Origin: Hypericum androsaemum
Taxonomy: Eukaryota; Streptophyta; Magnoliopsida; Malpighiales; Hypericaceae
NCBI GenBank assembly: GCA_963995505.1
Contig: OZ023199.1
Location: 7,683,906 to 7,747,905 of the forward strand
Reading direction: 5' to 3'
DNA: 64,000 nucleotides
Below, piece by piece: positions 22,241-32,160 of the stretch (within the stretch, counting starts at the first letter, position 1; each line of letters opens with the position of its first letter). The translations under genes were made by a program, and so were the position numbers. The notes beneath the pieces were generated by a model. That model was not told where the DNA came from, did no database searches, and saw only the letters and a program-made list of their open reading frames with translations.

Positions 22241-23335
22241 TATTGGTAGTGTTCCTAGATATAGTCATAATGACAATTTGGATCACCAAATATCCTTATC
22301 TTTTTTCTTTTCGTTTCTTTAGATATTTTTCACGTGACTATAGTTGAATTCCCAACGTATTATACTCTGCTGTACACTGGTGGCTCAGAGTGGCCGAGCA
22401 GTTGTTGCTACAATTGGAATTTTCCTATATGTGAAACTCAAAGAGAGTTGGCTTCGCAGATGTTCACCGTGGCACCTGTATTGCTGGTCTCGGGCTGTTG
22501 ATTTTTTTTACAAGTGATAAATTTATTAACTCCATGTTTGGATATCTAGTTCACGAAGATAACATCAGGCATATTTGCCGTAAAAATTCGGAGCATTATA
22601 TAATTAGAATTATGTGACAACTAGGGTTAAATCCTAGTCAATCAAATGCAAATTCTCACTTTTCCTTTATGCTCTTAGAACAATTGCTCGTTACGTTAGA
22701 ACATAGGTAATTTTACTGCGCAACCCTCAAAATCTTAGATTTTCTGTTTGACAAGGATTCCATTTTAGATTTCTATTTGTTGGTGTCATTTGATGAGCCA
22801 TCAATTTGTTTAAACTAAATGATACCATTTGTTTAACAAATAAAATGAAATATTATGAAAAGAAAGAAAGGAGAAATAAAAAATATCTTTTTAATTTAAT
22901 TTGGTGACCTTTAATGGAAAGTGAAATAGTTTGGAGATGACCCTTGAATTTTGGGATCCCTTATGGCCTTTAGAACTTATTCTACATGGCCTTTGAGACC
23001 CTATAAATAGGAAGTCTCTCCATGACATTTACAACATCCAAAAAAATATCCAATCTCCTCTCCGTCTTTTCATTTCTACGATAAGAGATGTTGTTATAGT
23101 TCTAGAGCAGGATTTCTAAAAGTTGCTACTTAGAAATCCTAGAATTCTTGAGTAATCCTAAAAGTGTACTTGTCAGAACTCGTTAATAACAAATAGTGGA
23201 GGCAAATAGAACATTAAGGATAGTGATTTATAATCACTTCTCAAGAACAAAAATTCGAAGGCTTCCATCGCAGTGGTCAAGCATCATCGAGTCAATCATT
23301 TGGACGATCATTGGTGACTCAACAATCAAATTTGG
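22241..23335 (+). other. AT-rich stretch with a probable LTR fragment
   Basis: No gene is visible. From about 22772 the sequence looks like an LTR: TGTTGGTGTCATTTGATG at the start and a good TATA box (CTATAAATAG near 23001-23010). A leader-like part follows up to the palindrome, with a short reading frame (VTQQSNLVSVDKFD) resembling the first residues of copia gag proteins. No second copy is in the window, so this is only a likely fragment. Confidence 0.35.
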
Positions 23336-23437
23336 TGAGTGTCGATAAATTCGACGATGCACGAATGATTTTCGAGCAATTTGGTACACCAAATTGCTCG
23401 AAAATCATTCGTGCATCGTCGAATTTATCGACACTCA
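23336..23437. repeat. Perfect 102-bp inverted repeat (50-bp arms, 2-bp loop)
   Basis: Left arm 23336-23385 starts TGAGTGTCGATAAATTCGAC. Right arm 23388-23437 is its exact reverse complement, with only AC between. I found no mismatch along the 50 bp. The arms seem to be the start of a copia-like gag (SVDKFD) duplicated head to head. Transcribed, it would form a long perfect hairpin. Confidence 0.97.
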
Positions 23438-23813
23438 AAAGTCAAGTTCAATCCTCACTTTCTACACTATTTAGACTTAGATATACCTCATAGATGTATT
23501 AGGATTTATCTATAAATCGATAGGGAATCTAACCTAAATGTTTGAGTTAAGTTGAGCTAGAGCTTGTGGTGGCCTCATCAATAAAGGATCTCTCTCATGG
23601 AAATAGGTAATTTGCAGAACTATTTAATCTTTTCTGTCTGTTTCAAGTTCTTATTTTTTGCGTTAGAACATAGTTAATTTCTCTATGCATCCATACATGG
23701 AGTAGGTTAATTTTTTGACAATTTGCTAGTGGATTGATGATGACATCTTACTTTCAAACTTTGAATATTTTGGACCGCACATATTTACTACAAGTCAACT
23801 GCATCCGCAATTG

Positions 23814-24046
23814 TGTAACGTTCTTGATTAAGAAAGGAAAATCAAGGAACCCTAATTGGGAAGGAATTGGGAAATTGAGAGAAAGGGATAGAAAAGAAGA
23901 AGAGGAAGATAGGAAGGAACGATCTCTATTTCTATTAGAATGTGTCAAAATATCTGAATGATCTCTACTGTTCTTTTATAAGACATATTACAATTCAGTC
24001 CCATAGTTCTCAATACTTCTCAGTTTAGTCCCTCATGTACATTACA
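23814..24046 (-). repeat. Element C left LTR (3' LTR)
   Basis: It starts TGTAACGTTCTTGAT and ends GTACATTACA. It is nearly identical to 26965-27229 except for a deletion of about 32 bp after TCTCTAC and scattered substitutions. Minus-strand GAAGCAGAGAGT just inside is the probable polypurine tract. Confidence 0.92.
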
Positions 24047-24080
24047 ACTCTCTGCTTCAAAAGAACCTTGTCCTCAAGGT

Positions 24081-24839
24081 TCAAGGGACATCAAATTCAT
24101 AGCATTGAACTCGTATATTAGTCATATCATTCCTAGTCTGCTGATACCAATACGTCTCGCGCTTGCAGCTACTACCAATCCACAATGGCTTCAACTGTGT
24201 ATCACAATTCACCTTGCTCCCTTGGCTGAGATCAGAACCCTCTTGCTGCACCGTGTAGCTAGCTCCAGTAGAGCAAGCTTTAAGAATTTTGCAACCAACA
24301 ACTAAAGAAAAGAATTCATCTCTCATTATTTGAGTACAAACTTCACGCAGTCCATGGCCAAGATCAACACCAACAGTAATGGTGACCTCACTTGTGAAAT
24401 CAGCCCTCAGGTTACCAATGTGATTAGTAAACTTTGTGCTAATACAACACTTGATGAGTTTCAGAATTGTTACACATTCACTTCCATCATTTCCAACTTC
24501 TTCACATTGTCTCGTGCTTAACTCATTTATTGACTTGGCTGCTGGATGTGTATGATCTAACGTACACAAAATATCATTTCCATCATTAGTAATTACCATA
24601 CCACCACCATCACCAAGTGGTAATTTCAGCATTTGGTTTTCTGCAGATTTCCCTGTTCCCACATCAATAACAAGCTTTTTCTCGTAACTCTTGACGATAC
24701 CAAAAACCGAAGGCAATTGCATCTGCCTCAACCCCTGCTGATATTGTCGTAGCTGCTGAATCATCATTTGCAGAAGAAACACCAAATGTTGGTGATATCG
24801 TAGCTCACCTGCTTCCCTTTTAATGAATTCAAAATCCAT
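24081..24839 (-). CDS. Element C ORF with a captured CCT/TCP-1 chaperonin-like segment
   Basis: The reading frame is 252 residues. Residues about 69-127 (positions 24459-24635) read MLKLPLGDGGGMVITNDGNDIL, then HPAAKSINELS, then CEEVGNDGSECVTIL. This is the layout of the ATP-binding region of group II chaperonin subunits (family pattern GG-V-TNDG-IL, HPAAK, EEVGDGT). The closest appear to be CCT subunits such as gamma. The catalytic-type GDGTT motif is altered (GNDGSE), and the rest of the chaperonin is absent. The remaining sequence is unrecognised. I infer transduction of a host gene fragment by the element. It is unlikely to be a working chaperonin. The start Met is uncertain because the frame overlaps the upstream ORF by 76 bp. 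Confidence 0.6.
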   Translation of the reverse strand: MDFEFIKREAGELRYHQHLVFLLQMMIQQLRQYQQGLRQMQLPSVFGIVKSYEKKLVIDVGTGKSAENQMLKLPLGDGGGMVITNDGNDILCTLDHTHPAAKSINELSTRQCEEVGNDGSECVTILKLIKCCISTKFTNHIGNLRADFTSEVTITVGVDLGHGLREVCTQIMRDEFFSLVVGCKILKACSTGASYTVQQEGSDLSQGSKVNCDTQLKPLWIGSSCKRETYWYQQTRNDMTNIRVQCYEFDVP

Positions 24840-25741
24840 GTTGCTGCAAAGTCACGAAAAGCATCACGAAGGGACCTGCATTCCTCTTCAACACCAGCAT
24901 CAAAACTGCTAGGAGCATCTTCAGATTTTGCTTGCTTATCTTTTACCATAGAATTACCACTGAAACCCTGAAGACCTGCTACTGCTTTTTGCCTTCTTTT
25001 CCCTAGAACTTGTACATAAAATTGCACATCTGCAAGTACTTCACATAGTTGTTGTAGGAGCACTGAAAGTTTGATACAAAAGTTGTCTAGAACTTGTTCT
25101 TTCAGCTTCCCAATTACAGGGTCAGATTCTTCCTCCTGCACCCCAAAAACAATCTGCAGATAGGGCTCAGTCACATTTTTCCTTTGTCTTGTACACGCTG
25201 AAACACTTTCAGAACACCTTTCATCAGCTGCGAACGCATTGCCAACTTCTATTGGTAAGCTTGTGCTAAAAACAATTACCTTCACATTTCCAATAACAGC
25301 GGCATCCAATATTGGTACCAATTGTGTTTCACACATTTGAAGAGAGTAAGAACCATTCACAATTGCATGACTGACAGAAAACCAAGGCGGTGAAGCCTCC
25401 TGCTTGCGGAACAGTTTAATATGAAGAAATACACCCTCTCGAATCAACAAGTGCACATATCTATTTCTGTTAGCGGTCTCGAAGTCTCCTGGAAACCAAC
25501 TCAACAGCATTAAGCTCAGCACATTGCACATACTGAACTCCATGTTCGTATGCCCTTCCAAAGCAACATCAATGCCTCCTGGATCCCAATTTCGAAACAC
25601 TAGATCCCATCCATTGAATGTATAATGTGCTTCACCAACATCATCATCACTAAGAACGTTCCAAAGAAACCCCATATCATTCAAACTTGTCCTTATGTCA
25701 CGAACATCTTCCGTCTTGTCAACCTTATCACCCCCACTCAC
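24764..25741 (-). CDS. Element C ORF of unknown origin
   Basis: The frame is open for 325 residues, starting MSGGDKVDKTEDVRD. I do not recognise a domain. It is acidic at the N-terminus, with a hydrophobic middle (PILDAAVIGNVKVIVFS) and a helical, Leu-rich segment (KLSVLLQQLCEVLADVQFYVQVL) around residues 230-255. It follows the gag-like ORF by a 14-bp overlap and overlaps the chaperonin-like ORF downstream, as in a compact polycistron or a broken single polyprotein. The length of the open frame suggests real coding ancestry, either from a host transcript or from a degenerate pol replacement. Confidence 0.5.
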   Translation of the reverse strand: MSGGDKVDKTEDVRDIRTSLNDMGFLWNVLSDDDVGEAHYTFNGWDLVFRNWDPGGIDVALEGHTNMEFSMCNVLSLMLLSWFPGDFETANRNRYVHLLIREGVFLHIKLFRKQEASPPWFSVSHAIVNGSYSLQMCETQLVPILDAAVIGNVKVIVFSTSLPIEVGNAFAADERCSESVSACTRQRKNVTEPYLQIVFGVQEEESDPVIGKLKEQVLDNFCIKLSVLLQQLCEVLADVQFYVQVLGKRRQKAVAGLQGFSGNSMVKDKQAKSEDAPSSFDAGVEEECRSLRDAFRDFAATWILNSLKGKQVSYDITNIWCFFCK

Positions 25742-26697
25742 ATTCTAAAACCAAATTTCCTTCTCGGGTATCATCGAAACATTTCCCAAATTCACTATCC
25801 AATTGAATATCTTGGCAAAATGACTTCTTCTCCTCCAAGCTAAAACAGAGTCCATCACTCCTCTCAATTAAAACACCACCCATGTTACCAACACCTAGGG
25901 AAAACAATTCAAGGAAGTTTGCACTAATGGAGTTAGTAAGTGAAGGACCCGATACAAAGTCAGCTGCACTTGCAACATCAACAATCTTGGTTCTCACCAT
26001 TCCACTATTTCCAAATGCTTCGCCAACAACACATTCCTCCTCCAAGCATATATCCTCCACCAATGATTCATCAATTAGCTTTTCATTCTCAAAGCGCATA
26101 CACAATACTTCGACGAACTCATCCCAATCAGCCTCTTCATTGCCCAAAGACCATGACCAATACCATGCTTTCACCTTACCAATCAACAAACCAGCCACTA
26201 AACTATCCTTGTAAACCTCCAAAGATTCATAAGTCTCAAAATATTCTTCACAACCATCAATCCAGTCTTCCGGGTTAACACCCAAAAAAGAGGGGAGACT
26301 AGGAAAACCCTTTTGATATAAGAAAGCATTTACCTCGTTCCAATGGATTTCCGAGGCCCACTCGTTCAAGAACTCGTCCAAGAACTGGTTTCGACGAGGC
26401 TCCATTCCATGACCATGACCAATACCATGCTTTCACCTTACCAATCAACAAACCAGCCACTAAACTATCCTTGTAAACCTCCAAAGATTCATAAGTCTCA
26501 AAATATTCTTCACAACCATCAATCCAGTCTTCCGGGTTAACACCCAAAAAAGAGGGGAGACTAGGAAAACCCTTTTGATATAAGAAAGCATTTACCTCGT
26601 TCCAATGGATTTCCGAGGCCCACTCGTTCAAGAACTCGTCCAAGAACTGGTTTCGACGAGGCTCCATTCCGTACTTCTGCTCTTCTCGTCGCGACAT
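25728..26697 (-). CDS. Element C gag-like protein with an internal tandem duplication
   Basis: Two overlapping frames arise from one gene. The original frame starts at 26697 (MSRREEQKYGMEPRRNQF) and is thrown out of frame by a 262-bp tandem duplication. The second unit re-presents MEPRRNQF at 26405 and from there is open to 25728 (225 residues). The segment VNPEDWIDGCEEYFETYES...LLIGKVKAWYWSW...WDEFVEVLCMRFENE has the shape of a gypsy capsid domain (Trp-rich start, KAxxWYxxW, then W.EF...L..RF). A role as element capsid protein is inferred. No zinc knuckle is seen. Confidence 0.65.
26149..26672. repeat. 262-bp direct tandem duplication in element C gag
   Basis: Bases from 26149 to about 26408 recur at 26411 to about 26670 with no difference that I could see. 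The offset of 262 is not a multiple of three, so the duplication shifts the gag frame. Identity suggests it is recent or maintained. Confidence 0.95.
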
Positions 26698-26950
26698 CTT
26701 CTCCTCTTCGTTCTGGGAAAATGTCAGTTTCCCGACTCGGAACCCCTAGTAACCCTTGTCCTCGCTATGCTCCGTATACCAGGGCACGCTCACACGTAAT
26801 GGTTCTTTGCGAGGCCCTCCGAGATGACGAAATCGGCCATCGCCCACCTCGGAAAAGTGGGAGTCTTGTGATCCTTTCCACCAAGAACGTGGAACCGTTC
26901 TTCCATGCTTGCCCAACACGTCATTGACCAGTAAATCCGAGGATTCACGA

Positions 26951-26962
26951 GCTCTGATACCA
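26951..26962 (-). other. Primer-binding site of element C (initiator-Met tRNA)
   Basis: The reverse strand reads TGGTATCAGAGC, two bases inside the right LTR. It is the exact standard site for priming by initiator-Met tRNA, and it fixes the minus orientation. Confidence 0.95.
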
Positions 26963-26964
26963 CT

Positions 26965-27229
26965 TGTAACGTTCTTGACTATGAAAGGGAAATCAAGGAA
27001 CCCTAATTGGGAAGGAATTGGGAAATTGAGAGAAAGGGATAGAAAAGAAGAAGAGGAAGATAGGAAGGAACGATCTCTGTTTCTATTAGAATGTGTCAAA
27101 ATATCTGAATGATCTCTACCGTTCCTTTTACTCCTATTTATATCCCTATTGAGGTAGTTTACAAGACATATTATAATTCAGTCCCATAGTTCTCAATACT
27201 TCTCAGTTTAGTCCGTCACGTACATTACA
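26965..27229 (-). repeat. Element C right LTR (5' LTR)
   Basis: 265 bp, TGTAACG to CATTACA. It contains TATTTATATCC near 27132-27142, absent from the left LTR, which is probably the core promoter, and a GA-rich stretch near 27018-27070. Confidence 0.92.
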
Positions 27230-27234
27230 AATTG

Positions 27235-28021
27235 TTTTGGCTAGCTTCATCCTAGCCTTACCACTTGGCTTTTCTAACACCCCAAGATTTTCTTAAAAAA
27301 ACTAAAACCCCAAGATAAGTTTGATGTATCTTTTCGTAGATTTGAATTTAAGGTTTATAGGCTATCTTGCACTTCTTTAAAAAAACCTTATTTTAATTTA
27401 TATCACTTTACAAATTACATAGTAATAGAAATTGGGAGACTTGATTACCTCTGTGTAATAGAAAATTTAACTCTTAGTCTTTCTGTGTTTAATATGTTTT
27501 TATTGCTCATGCTAGAGTTTTTGGCTATCTTGTTCTTTAAGTTTTAAATTTGAACATGATCCTCATCTTTCTTTTTGTGATTTGCTGGTTCATATATTTA
27601 AACTGTGAAGTGCGTGTAGAAACTGCGAGCTGCTATCTTTGAATGTTTTCATGTGTTGGAGTATTTGGTTGTGAAAGCATCGTACCAAATTCAATTACAT
27701 CGTTACTCTTGTTTCTCAACCTATGCTCTGAATTTTTGCAGGTTCATAGATCAAAACTGTAGGACCATGTGGAAGCTCCCCAATCTTCATGTATTCCTCC
27801 TGCAGAGGGTGTCATAATGATCAACTAAGACGTCTCTTGACTCGAGAATTGTCTTCAAGCTAGTGTAGCTGTGATTGCTCGAGACAATAAATGCCTTCTA
27901 TGCTAATATGGAGACAACTATCAAAATGGACTGTCGCATAGTAAGCTATGTGTGATCCCTAGCCACAAATAGATTGGCAGTTTGAATCTTAAGTTTTTGA
28001 ACTTAAACAAAAATTGACTAC
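27235..28021 (+). other. Single-copy-like flank between elements C and D
   Basis: AT-rich and T-rich with intron-like texture. A plausible 3' splice site (aatttttgcag|gt) lies near 27741. The next 200 bases include a short plus-strand reading (ENCLQASVAVIARDNKCLLC) that I cannot assign. It continues on the far side of element D at 46928. It may be part of an old host transcription unit or another repeat. Confidence 0.3.
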
Positions 28022-28331
28022 TGGTATGTGCTACGGAACTTTGCAAGTTGTAACCGTGGGTGGGAGGAGTCTTCGGCTTTGACCCCCGACGTCCTCGCCC
28101 CGTGTTGGCGCTCGGACGAGAGAAAAAGTATAAACGATAATAAGGTAAAAGATATCTTGTTATTGATTGATGAATAAACCTAGGGAGAGTACAACATTAT
28201 ATAGCCAAACTCGTAACAAGCAAATAGGAATACCTACTATAAGGGAAAGCATTCCAAAACGGAACGATAACTAGGAAAGGGAAAAACATCCTGAAAAGGA
28301 AAGAATTGAAAGGGAAAAGCTAAGGTTCCTA
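28022..28331 (-). repeat. Element D left LTR, outer part
   Basis: It matches the first about 310 bp of 46522-46927, including gtaaccgtgggtgggagga and the TTATATAG-type box. The last 28 bp (28304-28331) are repeated at 43086-43113 on the other side of the inserted block. Confidence 0.9.
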
Positions 28332-28408
28332 TTTGATGCTCATAATGCTCATATCCAGTGCCCCGCTGGGCCAGATTTATTTTATGTTAGAGCTCGAATT
28401 TATTATCC

Positions 28409-28419
28409 ATCTGATACCA
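28409..28419 (-). other. Primer-binding site next to the module-family LTR
   Basis: The reverse strand reads TGGTATCAGAT four bases from an LTR end GTGACA (28424 on). This identifies 28424 as the 3' boundary of a minus-strand gypsy LTR. Only about 90 bp of internal sequence survive before the block edge. Confidence 0.75.
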
Positions 28420-28423
28420 TGTC

Positions 28424-29396
28424 TGTCACGATCCGAATCCGGGGTCGGTGACCGGCGCTAGACTTCAATTCATGTTATTCACAAAATAAATCTAGCCAGC
28501 CTCTAACGTATTCAAATTTATAATCATAAGCATTTAAACATAAAATTAAAACTTAATGATCTTTAGTTTCATATTGAAAATTTACAAAATATAGGCCAAG
28601 CTTTTTCTTTTTAATACATACTCCCAAGATCAAAATAAATCTTGTGACTACGGAGCTTCTAGATCAATGAGAAAAATACAAACTGGAGACCTCCAGACCA
28701 GTCCCGGAGAATAAAGCGGACTTGGTACGATCAGAGTAGATCTCCGAACCAATACAACTCGTATTCGGGTTCCTGCAAAACTGGTAAGAGGGGGGAATGA
28801 GTGTTTTGGAACACTGAGTAAACAAATAAGATATGCATCGCAATTTATTTAGCTACTCAATGCACAAACATACCTAAAACATACATATAACTAACATGGC
28901 AACTAAATTATGCGGAGATGTACATTATTCAAAGGTCATACTTACCACATAACCAAATATAGCATATAATCACAAAGTCACAGAAATATGAGCAAACTAC
29001 GCAACGTTCCATACCGTCACGCAATTCGACACATGACACACAATTCCATTATCACATAGTAGAACTGACGAACATTCGAGAAAATCTAGATAGTGTCACT
29101 CCAACTCCGACACGAGGATACCATATCTCAAAGGCGCCATCAGAAACCAACCCCGCCGGCCAAACAGATCATATCAGAATCTATTGTATCCCCAGTATAT
29201 GTGCATATATGCCAACATCCCCGGTTGGTCACGGGTAGATCTCTGCCTACTAGACATCCATATCACAGAGCGAAGCCATTCATATAACAGACTTTCATAT
29301 CATAACAAATTCATAGGCTCCCAAAATATATCAAACATATCCAGTGCCCCGCTGGGCCAGATTAAACAAATGCTCATAATACCACGTCTTTAGCTT
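28424..29396 (-). repeat. Gypsy LTR module R1
   Basis: It begins TGTCACGATCCGAATCCGG, the typical inner LTR end of Tekay/Del-like plant gypsy elements seen on the opposite strand. It then carries the module shared with R2-R7: gagtgttttggaacac, agatgtacattattcaaag, gatagtgtcactccaac, and cagtgccccgctgggccag near 29341. Confidence 0.75.
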
Positions 29397-30175
29397 AGCT
29401 ACTCAACTCGTGTACGAGTTCCTGCAAAACTGGTGGGTTGGGGGGATGAGTGTTTTGGAACACCCAGTAAAGAAATAAGATATGCATCGTAATTTATTTA
29501 GCTACTCAATGCACAAACATTCCTAAAACATGCATATAACTAATATGGAAAATGAATTATGCGGAGATGTACATTATTCAAAGATCATACTTACCAGATG
29601 ACCAAATATAGCATATAATCACAAAGTCACAAAAATATGAGCAAACTACGCAACGTCCCATTCCGTCACGCAATTTGACAAATGAACACATAATTCTAAA
29701 ATCAAATCACAAAACTGGACGAACGTTCGGCAAGTTCTAGATAGTGTCACTCCAACTCCGACACGAGAATACCATATCTCAAAGGCGCCATCAGAATCCA
29801 ACCCCGCTGGCCAAACAGATCATATCAGAATCTATTGTATCCTCAGTATATGTGCACATATGCCAACATCCCCGGTTGGTCACAGGTAGACCTCTTCCTA
29901 CTAGACGTCCATATCACAGAGCCGAGCCATCCATATAACATACTTTCATATCATAACAAATTCATAGGCTCCCAAATATATCAAACATATCCAGTGCCCC
30001 TCTGGGCCAGATTAAATAAACTTTCACAAATCATAATGTCATACCATATGCTCATATGACAAATTCACAAATGCACTCACGTTATCATATTCAAATCATG
30101 ACAAATAAATAGAGTGCGCTAAAGAAAGCACGAGTCACATATTATTTGTTTACCGTTTGAGAATTTCTAGAATGT
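29397..30175 (-). repeat. Gypsy LTR module R2
   Basis: A direct copy of most of R1 from cgtgtacgagttcctgcaa onward, continuing further to tcacatattatttgtttacc. Similarity to R1 is high with scattered changes. Confidence 0.8.
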
Positions 30176-31059
30176 CCCTCGAATCAGCTCTTTCCAATAT
30201 CTAGCTTTCTCACTTATTCTGATCCTCCACGATCAACGCCTTCCTTAGCTTTTCAAAGTACAAAATCAAATGAAGACAATTTAATTTCAACTTGTCGCTA
30301 TTCATTACATCACAATTTATTACCTTCATAATTTATCCTTTAATCTTTCATTCCGAATATACTATTTTGCTTCTGTTCACGTCTTTTAGAAATGGTTCAT
30401 ATTATTTTTTGTTTTATTTTCTTTTTATCCTTACAAATTTTATCTCAACACATTAAATTCCTAAGAAACCCATCATAACATGGACGACAAACTTTTCATA
30501 GATTTAAATTACTCAATTTAATTACATGAACCTTTTTCTTGTAAAATCTTATATTCTACTTAAAAATCTAATTAAACTCCAGAATATATTCTTTCCTCTC
30601 ATAGTTTTATCAAGAACTCACCATCTTCAAGTTTGTTCAAAGAAAGTTATACTCATAATTTATAACTTACATATTAAATTACATGCTTTCGGTTCATTAT
30701 TGCTCCAAGTAATATTATCCATCTGCCAACTAACTCAAAACATGCCTCACTAAAAACAAGTTGAGCTCGACTAAAGTACACTCAACCATCTTGTGTCGTA
30801 GTCTAATTATTTCGTGTATCATGATTAGTTGCCCTATATCAATTAAACCTCAATAATAAATTACGTTCTAGTTCAAGTAGAAACCAACGCTTTGTATTTC
30901 ATGTAAAAGAAATAATTCCTCTAACTTACCAATTCTTTAATTAGATGCTGATTATATTCCAATAATTGCTCTATCATTATCTGGTTTACAAGTTTTCACT
31001 AAATACAACAGATTTGTTATTTAATTTACTTACATATTTTCCCATCTTCGTTTCTCTCT
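30176..31059. other. AT-rich stretch, no gene
   Basis: Between modules R2 and R3 there is only AT-rich sequence. The single longer reading frame (30526-30753) has no recognisable features. Confidence 0.5.
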
Positions 31060-32160
31060 ATCCGAGGTCGGTCACTAGATTTCAATTCTTTTAATCACCT
31101 AAGAAATCTAGCCAGCTTCAAACTTATTCAAATTCTTACAAATCTTAAACCATTAAATTTATAACTAAAACTTATATTACCTTGCATTTTAAATACAAAA
31201 ATTTTACAACCATTTGCCAAGCTTTGTTCGATTAAATAAAATTAATATACTCTTAATAATTAAATATTCCCAGGATCAAAGTAAATCTTGTAACTACGGA
31301 GCTTCTAGATGAAAGAGCAAAATATAAACTGGAGACCTCGATGCAAGTCCTGGAGAAAAATTGGACTTGGTACGTTCATAGTAGATCTCCGAACCAACAC
31401 AACTCGTGTACGAGTTTCTGCAAAACTAGTGAGAGGGGGGGATGAGGGGGGATGAGTGTTTTGAAACACCCAGTAAACAAATAACATATGCATCGCAATT
31501 TATTTAGCTACTCGATGCACAAACATACCTAACACATGCATATAACTAACCATGCATATGAATCATACCTGAAATGTACATTAACCAAAAGTCATACTTA
31601 CCAAATGGCCAAACATTAGCATATATCACAATAGCACAGAAACATGAGCAAACTACGCAACGTCCCATACCGTCACGCAATTTGACACATGAACACATAA
31701 TCTCAAAGCATATAGCAGAACCGACGAACATTCGGCAAGATCTAGATAGTGTCACTCCAACCCCGACACGAGGATACCATATCTCATAGGCGCCATCAGA
31801 AACTAACCCCGCCGGCCAAACAGATCATATCAGAATCTATTGTATCCTCATTATATGTGCACATATGCCAACATTCTCGGTTGGTCACGGGTAGATCTCT
31901 GCCTACTAGACGTCCATATCACAGAGCAGAGCCATCCATATAATAGACTTTCATATCATAATAAATTTATCGGCTCCAAAACATACCAAACATATCCAGT
32001 GCCCCCGCTGGGCCAGATTGAACAAACTTTCACAAATCATAACGTCATACAATATGCTCATATGACAAAATGCACTCACATTACCATATTCAGATCATGA
32101 CAAATAAATAGAGTACGCCAAATAAAGCACGAGTCACATATTATTTGTTTACCGTTTAAC
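31060..32160 (-). repeat. Gypsy LTR module R3
   Basis: It starts with a diverged version of the R1 beginning (gaggtcggtcactagatttc). It includes the ctggagacctc and tagatctccgaaccaa segments, a local duplication ggggggatgagg near 31435, and the full shared core to tattatttgtttaccg. Confidence 0.8.

Larger units (their letters stand above)
23814..27229 (-). mobile_element. Element C: complete non-autonomous LTR retrotransposon carrying foreign ORFs
   Basis: The element is 3416 bp long. LTRs at 23814-24046 (233 bp) and 26965-27229 (265 bp) start TGTAACG and end CATTACA. Perfect AATTG duplications flank it (23809-23813 and 27230-27234). A perfect initiator-Met primer site lies next to the right LTR, so the element reads on the minus strand. 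The left LTR lacks about 32 bp present in the right one. Inside are a gag-like ORF, an ORF of unknown origin and an ORF with a chaperonin-like segment; no RT, integrase or protease motif. Next to the left LTR, minus-strand LRTRFF in one frame, or LEDKV in another, recalls the end of gypsy pol, so it probably derives from a gypsy element. Confidence 0.9.

Noticed and set aside
24105..24305. Plus-strand frames within element C such as 24105-24305 and 25882-26278
   Set aside because: They are antisense shadows of the longer minus-strand ORFs and have no motif.
27741..27960. Possible host exon after a splice-site-like aatttttgcag
   Set aside because: The following reading has stops and no family match; kept only as an unassigned flank.
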